From an uncultured Clostridium sp. (GTDB lineage: Bacteria; Bacillota; Clostridia; TANB77; CAG-508), in NCBI GenBank assembly GCA_947575605.1, contig CANPNZ010000008.1:1-64000 (forward strand): 64,000 nt of DNA, read 5' to 3'. Below the pieces are notes generated by a model. It saw only the letters and a list, made by a program, of their open reading frames with translations. It was not told where the DNA came from and made no database searches. The position numbers were made by a program, and so were the translations under genes. The stretch's first letter is position 1; each line of letters starts with the position of its first letter. Shown here piece by piece: positions 47,051 to 54,641 of the stretch.

Positions 47051-48463
47051 GTGGATACATCAAATGAGATAAAATGGCAAGAACAATACATAGAAAAAGT
47101 AAAAAAAATCAACCAAAATAGAATATTAAAATATACCATTTTAACAATGGGCTGCCAATTAAATGAAAATGACTCTGAAAAGTTATGTGGTATGTTAGAA
47201 AAAATGGGATATGAAAAAACAGATAATCAAAAAGAGGCAGATTTAGCATTATTTAATACTTGTTGTGTTAGAGAAAATGCGGAAGATAAGCTGTTTGGAA
47301 AATTAGGAGAATTAAAAAGATTAAAAGAAGAAAAAGGTATTATCATTGCAATTGGTGGCTGTATGATGCAAGAAAAACATATTACAGACAAAATCAAAGA
47401 AAGTTATCCATTTGTTGATATTTTATTTGGAACTCACACCTTACACAAATTTCCAGAAAATTTATATAAAACATTAGAAGAAAAAAGAAAGTTAGAAGAT
47501 ATTATTGATATAGAGGGAAAAATCTATGAAGGATTACCCATTAAAAGAGATAGTCATATAAAGGCTTCTGTTACTATTATGAATGGATGTAATAATTTTT
47601 GCAGTTATTGTATTGTGCCTTATGTTCGAGGAAGAGAAAGAAGTAGACAACCTAGAGATATTATGAAGGAAGTAAAAGAATTAGCTAAGCACGGTTATCA
47701 AGAAATTACCTTATTAGGTCAAAATGTGAATTCTTATTTGAAAGTAGAACAAGAAAAAGGGATTGAATTTGAACCATATGAAGAAATTAATTCTTTTGCC
47801 ACTCTATTAAAAGCCATTAATAAGATAGAGGGGATTCAAAGAATACGTTTTATTTCACCTCATCCAAAAGATTTTACAGAAGATGTAATGGAAGCGATTG
47901 GTAGTTGTGATAAAGTGTGTAAATTGGTACACTTGCCATTACAATCAGGAAATAGCAAAGTGTTAAAAGAAATGAATCGAAAATATACCAAAGAACAATA
48001 TTTGACTTTAGTAGAAAAAATGAAAGAAAAGATACCAAAATTAACCTTATCAACTGATATTATTGTTGGATTTCCAGGAGAAACAGAGGAAGAATTTGAA
48101 GATACTTTAGATGTGGTAAGAAAAGTGAAGTTTGAACAAGTTTATATGTTTATTTATTCAAGAAGAGTGGGAACACCAGGTGATAAAATGGAGAATCAAG
48201 TGCCAGAAGAAGAAAAACATAAAAGATTTGAACGATTAAAAGCTTTGGTGGAAAGTCAAATAGCGGAAAATAATCAAAAATATGTAGGAACCATACAAAA
48301 AGTTTTAGTCGAAGGGGAGAGTAAAAACAATAAAGATTTACTAACAGGAAGAACAGATAGTAATAAGGTAGTTATTTTTGAGGGAAATAAGGATTTGATT
48401 GGTACGATACAAGAGTTAAGAATTGTTTCGGAGCATATGTGGTATTTAAGAGGTGAAGTATAG
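47051..48463 (+). CDS. miaB: tRNA-2-methylthio-N6-dimethylallyladenosine synthase
   Basis: 470 aa. Radical SAM methylthiotransferase acting on A37 of tRNAs. The N-terminal domain has three cluster cysteines (TMGCQLNENDSE, NTCCVREN, GGCMMQ), the radical SAM motif is NGCNNFCSYCIVPYVRGRERSR in Cx3CxxC spacing, and a TRAM domain (YVGTIQKVLVEG) ends it. Start is GTG 47051 after TGGAGGG. The next ORF begins 1 base after the stop. Confidence 0.94.
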   Translation: MDTSNEIKWQEQYIEKVKKINQNRILKYTILTMGCQLNENDSEKLCGMLEKMGYEKTDNQKEADLALFNTCCVRENAEDKLFGKLGELKRLKEEKGIIIAIGGCMMQEKHITDKIKESYPFVDILFGTHTLHKFPENLYKTLEEKRKLEDIIDIEGKIYEGLPIKRDSHIKASVTIMNGCNNFCSYCIVPYVRGRERSRQPRDIMKEVKELAKHGYQEITLLGQNVNSYLKVEQEKGIEFEPYEEINSFATLLKAINKIEGIQRIRFISPHPKDFTEDVMEAIGSCDKVCKLVHLPLQSGNSKVLKEMNRKYTKEQYLTLVEKMKEKIPKLTLSTDIIVGFPGETEEEFEDTLDVVRKVKFEQVYMFIYSRRVGTPGDKMENQVPEEEKHKRFERLKALVESQIAENNQKYVGTIQKVLVEGESKNNKDLLTGRTDSNKVVIFEGNKDLIGTIQELRIVSEHMWYLRGEV

Positions 48464-49051
48464 TTGAATGATGTACAGTGGGAAGCTTTTATAAGAAGTG
48501 TAGTACAAAAAGGAAAAAAATGCAATTTAAAACAAATATGTCAAGAAAAACAAGTAGGTTTAAATACATTATATAGAAAAGTAAGAAAATTAAGAGAAAA
48601 AAATTTAGAATTATATGATGAATTTATTTCTTTACATCCTTATAAACCAAGAGATACACAAGGAATTGATTTTGAACAATTAATGAGAGAAGCTATTCTT
48701 ACAGGAATTTCACAAAATAATATGGAGAAAAAATATAACGTTTCTAAGAGGACAATACAAAGAAAATTTGCTAAAATAGAACAAGACAATTTTTATTTAT
48801 ATCGTATTTATCAATTGTATATAGATGCCACAAAAAATAATCAACAATTAGATTATAGAATTTTGGAAGAAGTAGCATCAGAATATGTACCACAACAAAT
48901 TAAGTCAGAATATGAGAAATTAGAATGTAGAAGAAATCAATTTATCCAATCGTTAAAAGAAACAGAAAATGCACAAACAAGAAAACATTATCAAGAAGAA
49001 ATTCAAAGAGTAACAAATCAAATAGAAAAAATAAGAGAAAAAGGTAGGTAA
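48464..49051 (+). CDS. Two-helix-turn-helix hypothetical protein between miaB and mutS
   Basis: 195 aa from TTG 48464. Two similar helix-turn-helix-like segments: LKQICQEKQVGLNTLYRKVRKL (about 26-47) and GISQNNMEKKYNVSKRTIQRKF (about 84-105). The C-terminal 60 residues are charged and probably coiled coil. It lies 1 base after miaB and 5 bases before mutS, so all three are one operon. A DNA-binding role is likely; no family name is recognised. Confidence 0.55.
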   Translation: MNDVQWEAFIRSVVQKGKKCNLKQICQEKQVGLNTLYRKVRKLREKNLELYDEFISLHPYKPRDTQGIDFEQLMREAILTGISQNNMEKKYNVSKRTIQRKFAKIEQDNFYLYRIYQLYIDATKNNQQLDYRILEEVASEYVPQQIKSEYEKLECRRNQFIQSLKETENAQTRKHYQEEIQRVTNQIEKIREKGR

Positions 49052-49056
49052 AATAT

Positions 49057-51672
49057 ATGGCAGAATACTCACCAATGATGCAAAAATATCTTGAAACCAA
49101 AGAAGAATACAAAGACTGTATCCTATTTTATCGACTAGGAGACTTTTATGAAATGTTCTTTGATGATGCTATATTAGTGGCAAGAGAGCTAGAAATAACA
49201 TTAACAGGGAAAGAATGCGGGCAAGAAGAAAGAGCACCAATGGCGGGAGTACCACATCATGCAGCAGAAATGTATATAGCCAAATTAGTAAACAAAGGAT
49301 ATAAGGTGGCTATTTGCGAGCAATTAGAAGATCCAAAAGAGACAAAAGGAATTGTCAAAAGAGGAGTTGTCCGTGTTGTAACGCCAGGAACAGTCGTAGA
49401 AAGTAATATGTTAGAGGAAAGAAAAAACAATTATATCATGTCTGTTTTTAAAGCTGGTATCTATTTTGGAATCAGTGTATGTGACATATCCACAGGAGAA
49501 TTTTATTCGGCAGAAATTAAAGACAACAACAACTTTCCTATGTTATTAGATGAAATCGCAAGATATACGCCATCTGAATTAGTAGTTAATTCCATGATGG
49601 CAGACAGTACAGAAGAAATTGACAAAATAAAAGAGAGATTTGACAATATATATATTACAAAATTTAATGACAATTTCTTTACCAGTGAAGTAGAAAACTT
49701 AGAACTAAGATTTAACATTGTTGATAATAGAGATAAAAAAATAGAAAATTTTGCAGATAAAACCTTGTCTATTAGTGCCATTCATGCCCTAGTCGAATAT
49801 ATGGAACAAACACAAAAAACAACACTAGACCATATTAACAAAATAATTGTATATTCCTTGTCTAGATATATGGCATTAGACATCAACGCTAGAAGAAATT
49901 TAGAAATAACAGAAAAATTAAGAGACAAATCCAAAAAAGGAACCTTACTATGGGTATTAGATAAAACATCTACTTCTATGGGAGGAAGATGTTTAAGAAG
50001 ATGGTTGAGTGATCCATTGATAGATGTTTTAGAAATTAATCGAAGACTAGATGCCGTAAAAGAATTGAAAGAGGATGTCATGTTAAGAGGGGATATCACA
50101 GAAAATCTAAAAAAAGTATATGATATAGAACGTCTAGCAGGTAAAATGGCTTATGGAAATGCGAATGCTAGAGATATGATAACTTTAAAAAATTCTTTAT
50201 TAAAATTACCAGAGCTAAAAAGAAGTTTAGCTAACTGTAAAACAGACTTACTAAAAGATTTAGCAGAAAATTTAGATGAATTACAAGATATGTATCAACT
50301 AATTGAAGGAGCTATTATTGAAGAACCACCAATGACAATTAAAGAAGGCGGTATTATCAAACTAGGTTATGATGAAGAAATTGATACGTTAAAAACCGCA
50401 CAAACAGAAGGAAAGAATTGGTTAGTTCAATTAGAATTAGACGAAAGAGAAAAAACAGGTATCAAAAACTTAAAGATAGGTTTTAATAAAGTATTTGGTT
50501 ATTTCATTGAAGTTACCAAATCCTATTTAAGCCAAGTACCAGAGCGATATGTTAGAAAACAAACCTTAACCAATGCGGAAAGATACATCACAGAAGAGTT
50601 GAAAAATTTGGAAAATCAAATATTAGGAGCAGAAGAAAAAGTAGTAAATTTAGAATATGAAGCTTTTGTTCAAATTAGAGACGAGATTGCCAAAAATGTA
50701 AAAAGACTACAAAAAAGTAGTGAAGTAGTGTCTAATTTAGATGTTTTGACTTCTTTTGCAGAAGTGGCAGAAGATATGAACTATTGTATGCCAGAGGTAA
50801 ATAGTTCGGGAACTATCTCGATTCAAAATGGAAGACATCCTGTGATAGAAAAGATACTAGGACCAGGAAGCTTTGTAGAAAATGATACGTATTTGGATAA
50901 ACAAGAAAATAGATTATCTATCATTACAGGACCTAATATGGCTGGTAAATCTACTTATATGCGACAAGTAGCCTTAATTACTCTAATGGCACAAGTAGGA
51001 AGTTTTGTACCAGCAGAAACTGCTAAAATTGGAGTGGTTGATAAGATTTTTACAAGAGTGGGAGCATCTGACGATCTAAGTATGGGACAAAGTACCTTTA
51101 TGGTAGAAATGATGGAAGTAGCGACGATATTAAAAGAGGCAACTAGCAATAGCTTAGTTATTTTAGACGAAATTGGAAGAGGAACTTCTACCTATGATGG
51201 TTTATCAATTGCATGGGCTGTGGCGGAATTTATTGCTGATAAAGAAAAGTGTGGAGCTAAAACCTTATTTGCGACCCATTATCACGAATTAACAGAATTA
51301 GAAGATAAATTAGAAGGAATTAAAAATTATTCCATTGCGGTAAAAGAAAAGGGTGAGGATATTATATTCTTACGAAAAATCGTAAGAGGTGGAACGGATG
51401 AAAGTTATGGAATTCATGTAGCACGTTTGGCTGGTGTGCCTAAAACAGTAACACAAAAAGCAGATGAAATTTTGCGTTCTTTAGAAAGAAAAAATATCTT
51501 GACAGGTCAAAAACAAAATAAAGAACAGAAGAAACAAGTGGATGGTCAATTTGATATGTATAATTATAAGTTGGCTGAGATTGCTCATGAGGTGGACAAG
51601 ATTAATTTGAATGAACTGACCCCCATTGATGCTTTAAATACGTTAGTTCATATCAAAGAAAAAATGAAGTAG
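49057..51672 (+). CDS. mutS: DNA mismatch repair protein MutS
   Basis: 871 aa, full length. The mismatch-recognition N-terminus has LGDFYEMFFDDA (Phe-x-Glu motif), then the connector and lever domains. The ATPase has Walker A GPNMAGKST (about 625), DDLSMGQSTFMVEM, Walker B LVILDEIGRGTSTYDGLS and FATHYHEL. Complete, with no frame problem and no CGG codon over 871 residues. mutL is not within the window. Confidence 0.96.
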   Translation: MAEYSPMMQKYLETKEEYKDCILFYRLGDFYEMFFDDAILVARELEITLTGKECGQEERAPMAGVPHHAAEMYIAKLVNKGYKVAICEQLEDPKETKGIVKRGVVRVVTPGTVVESNMLEERKNNYIMSVFKAGIYFGISVCDISTGEFYSAEIKDNNNFPMLLDEIARYTPSELVVNSMMADSTEEIDKIKERFDNIYITKFNDNFFTSEVENLELRFNIVDNRDKKIENFADKTLSISAIHALVEYMEQTQKTTLDHINKIIVYSLSRYMALDINARRNLEITEKLRDKSKKGTLLWVLDKTSTSMGGRCLRRWLSDPLIDVLEINRRLDAVKELKEDVMLRGDITENLKKVYDIERLAGKMAYGNANARDMITLKNSLLKLPELKRSLANCKTDLLKDLAENLDELQDMYQLIEGAIIEEPPMTIKEGGIIKLGYDEEIDTLKTAQTEGKNWLVQLELDEREKTGIKNLKIGFNKVFGYFIEVTKSYLSQVPERYVRKQTLTNAERYITEELKNLENQILGAEEKVVNLEYEAFVQIRDEIAKNVKRLQKSSEVVSNLDVLTSFAEVAEDMNYCMPEVNSSGTISIQNGRHPVIEKILGPGSFVENDTYLDKQENRLSIITGPNMAGKSTYMRQVALITLMAQVGSFVPAETAKIGVVDKIFTRVGASDDLSMGQSTFMVEMMEVATILKEATSNSLVILDEIGRGTSTYDGLSIAWAVAEFIADKEKCGAKTLFATHYHELTELEDKLEGIKNYSIAVKEKGEDIIFLRKIVRGGTDESYGIHVARLAGVPKTVTQKADEILRSLERKNILTGQKQNKEQKKQVDGQFDMYNYKLAEIAHEVDKINLNELTPIDALNTLVHIKEKMK

Positions 51673-51689
51673 TAACTAACTATAAACAT

Positions 51690-51815
51690 ATTTTTGCAAG
51701 TATATTATGTTTTTTATCAGTGACAATTCGGGGGGACCAACAAGTTACAGTCTGTTATGAAATTACAGACTGTTCGTAGTTGGGAGTCACAAAGAAAAAA
51801 CATAATATACTTGGA
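51690..51815. repeat. GGGGGGACC-type element within a hairpin
   Basis: GTGACAATTCGGGGGGACCA at 51720 and TAGTTGGGAGTCAC ending at 51790 bound a 71-base core that matches the insert at 46804 in reverse orientation, with an inner stem ACAGTCTGT / ACAGACTGT. Outside it CAAGTATATTATGTTTTTT and AAAAAACATAATATACTTG are inverted copies, so the whole can fold on itself between mutS and the ECF genes. Confidence 0.75.
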
Positions 51816-51852
51816 AAAAATAAAATATTTTAGGTAAAGGACGGAGTTTAAA

Positions 51853-52389
51853 ATGTCAAAAAATAAGAAAATTATATTAGGAGCATTATTGCTAGCTATG
51901 ATAATAATATTATCAAGATTTTTATCCATTAAAACACCAATTGTAACGATAGGTTTCGCTTTTGTGCCAAGTATATTATGTGCGATATGGTTAGGTCCCA
52001 AATGGTCAATTTTAATTAGTGTACTTGCGGATTTAATAGGAGCTACTTTATTTCCTTTTGGATCGTTTTTTATAGGATATACCATTACAACAGCAGTGGC
52101 AGCAGCTATTTATGGATTTCTATTATATAAAAAAGAAGAGGATACCTATACAGACAAACAATTTGTATTAAGAATGATATTAGCCGTTGTATTAGTTACT
52201 GTAATTGCTAATATTGGTTTAAATACTTTATGGTTAAGTATTACGACGGGGAAAGCATTTATGGTATTGATGGCTTCCAGAATTGTCAAAGAATTAGTGA
52301 TGGTACCAATTAAAATTATTATGATGATTTTTTTAGAAAGAGTATTGAGAAAACCATTTAATCAATATATAAGAGGCGAAAATGATTAG
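51853..52389 (+). CDS. ECF transporter S component, folate/FolT-like
   Basis: 178 aa with five to six hydrophobic segments. GALLLAMIIILSRFLSIKTP, VTIGFAFVPSILCAIWLGPK and ADLIGATLFPFGSFFIGYT match the folate-family S components, including the conserved 'F.P..L.G..FGP' type loop. It overlaps the ATPase gene by 8 bases. The vitamin specificity is inferred from sequence style only. Confidence 0.8.
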   Translation: MSKNKKIILGALLLAMIIILSRFLSIKTPIVTIGFAFVPSILCAIWLGPKWSILISVLADLIGATLFPFGSFFIGYTITTAVAAAIYGFLLYKKEEDTYTDKQFVLRMILAVVLVTVIANIGLNTLWLSITTGKAFMVLMASRIVKELVMVPIKIIMMIFLERVLRKPFNQYIRGEND

Positions 52390-53197
52390 TATTAAAGAGG
52401 TAAGTTATCATTATATAAAAGGGAAAGAAATATTAAAACCGATTAATTTGGAGATACAAGAAAAAGAAACTGTTGTCATTATGGGAAAAAATGGTTCTGG
52501 CAAATCGACTTTAGGAAAGTTAATTTCAGGAATTATGAAACCTAAAAAAGGAAAAATTTTGATAGACAATTTGGATATGGCTGATAAAAAAAACAAAGAA
52601 CAAATCCATCAAAAGATAGGAATTGTATTTCAGAATCCAGAAAACCAGATTATTTTTAATAATATACAAGACGAAGTATCATTTGCCTTGAAGGGATTGG
52701 ACAAAGAAGAGATAAAAAGACGTATTGAAGATTCTTTACAACAAGTGAATATGAAAGACAAAGAAAAAGAAGATTTATACGAATTATCGTTGGGGCAAAA
52801 ACAAAGAATTATGATTAGTGAGATTCTTGCGAAACAACCGAAATATATTGTATTTGACGAACCAACTACCATGATTGATAGCAAAGGAAAAGAAGAAATT
52901 TATCAAATTATAGAGAATTTAAAACAAGAGGGCTATACTATAATATTGATAACCAACATGGCAGAAGAAATGTTGTTAGCAGATCGAATTATTATATTAA
53001 GTGATGGCGAGATAGTGGAAGAAATTAGAAAAGAAGAATTATTCAATAAGCTAGATGTATTTGAACAATATGATATTAAAATTCCAATGGTATTAGAAAT
53101 CATACAAAAGTTAAAACAAGAAGGAATTGAAATCAAGGTAACAAATTATTCGATTAATGAATTAGTTAATCAATTAAAGGAAATAATAAAACGATGA
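52382..53197 (+). CDS. ecfA: ECF transporter ATPase
   Basis: 271 aa. Walker A GKNGSGKST, Q-loop FQNPENQI (typical of EcfA), a signature that reads LSLGQKQRI, Walker B YIVFDEPTTMID and a switch region ITNMAEE where most EcfA have ITH (Asn replaces the switch His). ECF modules normally use two ATPases, but only one is encoded here. It overlaps both neighbours by a few bases. Confidence 0.85.
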   Translation: MISIKEVSYHYIKGKEILKPINLEIQEKETVVIMGKNGSGKSTLGKLISGIMKPKKGKILIDNLDMADKKNKEQIHQKIGIVFQNPENQIIFNNIQDEVSFALKGLDKEEIKRRIEDSLQQVNMKDKEKEDLYELSLGQKQRIMISEILAKQPKYIVFDEPTTMIDSKGKEEIYQIIENLKQEGYTIILITNMAEEMLLADRIIILSDGEIVEEIRKEELFNKLDVFEQYDIKIPMVLEIIQKLKQEGIEIKVTNYSINELVNQLKEIIKR

Positions 53198-53760
53198 AAA
53201 ACATAATTTTATTTTTAATTTTTATGATATATGCTACTTTCATATTTTTTATCAATGATGCTGTTTTACTAGTTGCAGTATTGCTAATCAATATTTTGGC
53301 AATGCTACTTTTTAAGGTGAAAATAACAGCAGTGATAGAGAATATAGTTAAAATACTACCTTTTATTTTGTTAACAGTAGTGATTAATTGTATTTTGTCC
53401 CATTATGAATATGCTATTTTGGTAGCTATCAAATTAATGCTGGTTTGTAATATTACTTTTATTTATTCAAAAACTACTACGGTAAGGGAAATAGCTTTTA
53501 CCATAAAATGTTTTTGTATGCCCTTGAAGTTAATAAAAGTCAATCCAGATGATATCGAATTATTAGTTTGTATTTCTTTATCTATGTTGCCTATTTTAAA
53601 AAGAGAATATTTACAGTTAAAGGATGCGTGTGTCGCAAAGGGTATGGATCTGAATGTTAATAATATGAAGCCGATTTTTACGAAATTAATGATTTCTGTT
53701 ATGAAACGTGTTAATGAAATTGAGGAATCTATGATTGAAAAAGGATATGGCGAAATATAA
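53194..53760 (+). CDS. ecfT: ECF transporter T component
   Basis: 188 aa, short for EcfT (usually about 260). Four to five hydrophobic segments occupy the first 110 residues. The coupling-helix regions CVAKGMDLN and IEKGYG correspond to the conserved 'A-R-G' motifs of EcfT, with AKG and EKG here. It overlaps ecfA by 4 bases, giving a compact S-A-T operon. Confidence 0.78.
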   Translation: MKNIILFLIFMIYATFIFFINDAVLLVAVLLINILAMLLFKVKITAVIENIVKILPFILLTVVINCILSHYEYAILVAIKLMLVCNITFIYSKTTTVREIAFTIKCFCMPLKLIKVNPDDIELLVCISLSMLPILKREYLQLKDACVAKGMDLNVNNMKPIFTKLMISVMKRVNEIEESMIEKGYGEI

Positions 53761-53770
53761 AAGAAATAAA

Positions 53771-53932
53771 AGTATAAAAATTTTAAAAAAGCTCGGTCAA
53801 GCTAATTTTCACAGAACTTTTAAAGTGATTTTATGGTTCCCTTTCACGTCAAGCGTGAACTATTTCCATAAAATCACTTAAAAATTTCTACTTCAATTAG
53901 TTTCCATTCGCTCTTTTTTAAAATTTTATACT
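53771..53932. repeat. Fold-back element after ecfT
   Basis: AGTATAAAAATTTTAAAAAAGC and AAGTGATTTTATGG on the left are mirrored by CCATAAAATCACTT and TTTTTTAAAATTTTATACT on the right. A small central palindrome CACGTCAAGCGTG forms the tip. No ORF. Confidence 0.7.
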
Positions 53933-53937
53933 TTTAT

Positions 53938-54027
53938 TTAAGGTAATACTATAAATATTTTGAGGAAAAGACCGATAGGTAGACCCCAGCTATGTTTTTT
54001 CAAAAAATATTTATATCATACCTTAAA
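53938..54027. repeat. Second inverted repeat after ecfT
   Basis: TTAAGGTAATACTATAAATA pairs with TATTTATATCATACCTTA. The loop holds GACCGATAGGTAGACCCC. It may act as a terminator for the converging ecfT and DUF1836 genes. Confidence 0.6.
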
Positions 54028-54031
54028 AGAA

Positions 54032-54526
54032 TTATTTTTTTAAATAAACTTTTTGTACATACAACTTATTAGCAAATGATTGAACAACATTTCTAAGAAT
54101 GTATTGTTCTTGAGAAAGTTTGCTATTTTTAATATAATTTTTTTCAGCAAAAACAATGCGAATCGCTTTTTCCAATTCAGAGCAGAAGCGGTCATAAGCT
54201 TGTTCAATCGGAGAAGTTTGAATGGCTAAAGCAATTAATTTTTTAATATCATTTATACTATACACTTCTTTTAAAACAAAAATAACAAACAAAGAAGCAA
54301 TATGTTCTTTATTATATTTTTTGTTAATGGGAGGTTTTATGGCACTATGTTTTACATAGTTATTAATCATCGTTTTTGTTATAATTCTTTCTTCTTTTTC
54401 ATTATCATTTTTAATATAGCCAGCCAAATATTGTTCTAAAAAACAAACTAATTGGTCGATATATAAATCTATATTAGGAAGTTCATGCCATCTAGGCAAA
54501 TGAAAATTTTCAATTTCTGTATTCAT
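54032..54526 (-). CDS. DUF1836-family protein (putative MerR-like regulator)
   Basis: 164 aa. LPRWHELPNIDLYIDQLVCF, ITKTMINNYVKHSAIKPPI, KKYNKEHIASLFVIFVLKEV and YSINDIKKLI are the DUF1836 signature, whose helix-turn-helix start resembles MerR regulators. It is divergent from an acyl-CoA-ligase-like gene with a perfect palindrome in the shared region, so it probably controls that gene. The Shine-Dalgarno GAGGTGATTCGGGATG is good. Confidence 0.8.
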   Translation of the reverse strand: MNTEIENFHLPRWHELPNIDLYIDQLVCFLEQYLAGYIKNDNEKEERIITKTMINNYVKHSAIKPPINKKYNKEHIASLFVIFVLKEVYSINDIKKLIALAIQTSPIEQAYDRFCSELEKAIRIVFAEKNYIKNSKLSQEQYILRNVVQSFANKLYVQKVYLKK

Positions 54527-54581
54527 CCCGAATCACCTCATAATACTTATCATAACATGATTAGACCCATTAGTCAATCAC

Positions 54582-54629
54582 TTGACAAGATATTTGATGT
54601 GTGATAATCTAGTAATCAATACTAGATTA
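54582..54629 (+). promoter_or_regulatory. Promoter and candidate operator of the acyl-CoA-ligase-like gene
   Basis: -35 TTGACA is at 54582-54587 and a -10-like GATAAT at 54603-54608. Overlapping the -10 and start region is a perfect inverted repeat, TAATCTAGTA at 54605-54614 and TACTAGATTA at 54620-54629, 5 bases apart. Its position suits a repressor such as the divergent DUF1836 protein. Confidence 0.6.
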
Positions 54630-54641
54630 AGAGGTAAAATT

